From positions 1-5,009 of the forward strand of contig CAKUBM010000048.1 in assembly GCA_934643145.1 (NCBI GenBank): 5,009 nucleotides of DNA, written 5' to 3'. Position numbers and translations under genes: made by a program. Under the pieces are notes generated by a model. It was not told the origin of the DNA. It saw only the letters and a list, made by a program, of their open reading frames with translations, and did not search any database. Source of the DNA: an uncultured Collinsella sp. (lineage in GTDB: Bacteria; Actinomycetota; Coriobacteriia; Coriobacteriales; Coriobacteriaceae). This document shows positions 5,008 through 5,009 of the stretch, one piece after another; position 1 is the first letter of the stretch; each line of letters starts with the position of its first letter.

Positions 5008-5009
5008 TG

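Noticed and set aside
1..5009. CRISPR array, tRNA/rRNA genes, transposase or phage genes
   Set aside because: No regularly spaced repeats, cloverleaf-like segments or mobile-element reading frames were seen on either strand. Nearly all of the window is explained by the six + strand genes.

Overview
The window is high-GC (roughly 60%) and all its genes lie on the + strand. Codons prefer G/C at the third position (ctc, gtc, ggc, aag, gag). An oligopeptide-type ABC ATPase, acetyl esterases, a DapA/NanA-type lyase and a ROK kinase sit in one array. This suggests a host-associated high-GC Gram-positive bacterium, most likely a gut actinobacterium of the Coriobacteriia (Collinsella-like). That placement is inferred from composition and gene content, not from any marker gene.

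Layout: the last 15 codons of an upstream gene (1-48) abut an OppF/DppF-type ATPase (49-876). An 80-base gap with a perfect 10-bp hairpin follows. Next come a CE7/AXE1-type acetyl esterase with an intact Ser-Asp-His triad (957-1934) and, overlapping it by 8 bases, a shorter paralogue whose nucleophile Ser has become Gly (1927-2778). A small hairpin and a strong Shine-Dalgarno then lead into a class I lyase of the DapA/NanA superfamily (2847-3767). After a long, nested, imperfect hairpin (3775-3862), a ROK kinase with N-acetylmannosamine-kinase-like residues follows (3940-4905). The window ends in a second long palindrome with a C(UUCG)G apex (4936-5007).

Together the genes read best as part of a sialic-acid (N-acetylneuraminate) uptake and breakdown operon. 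A peptide-type ABC importer would bring in the sugar, the cytoplasmic esterase would remove O-acetyl groups, the lyase would split Neu5Ac into pyruvate and ManNAc, and the kinase would make ManNAc-6-phosphate. The epimerase (NanE), the deacetylase/deaminase steps, a sialidase and a regulator are not in the window. The pathway call rests mainly on the kinase residues and the gene combination. The lyase lacks several substrate-contact residues of the E. coli enzyme, so its substrate is less certain.

The most unusual points are the tandem esterase/pseudo-esterase pair with overlapping reading frames, the unusual Zn-site His in the kinase, and the two long palindromes that flank the kinase gene.
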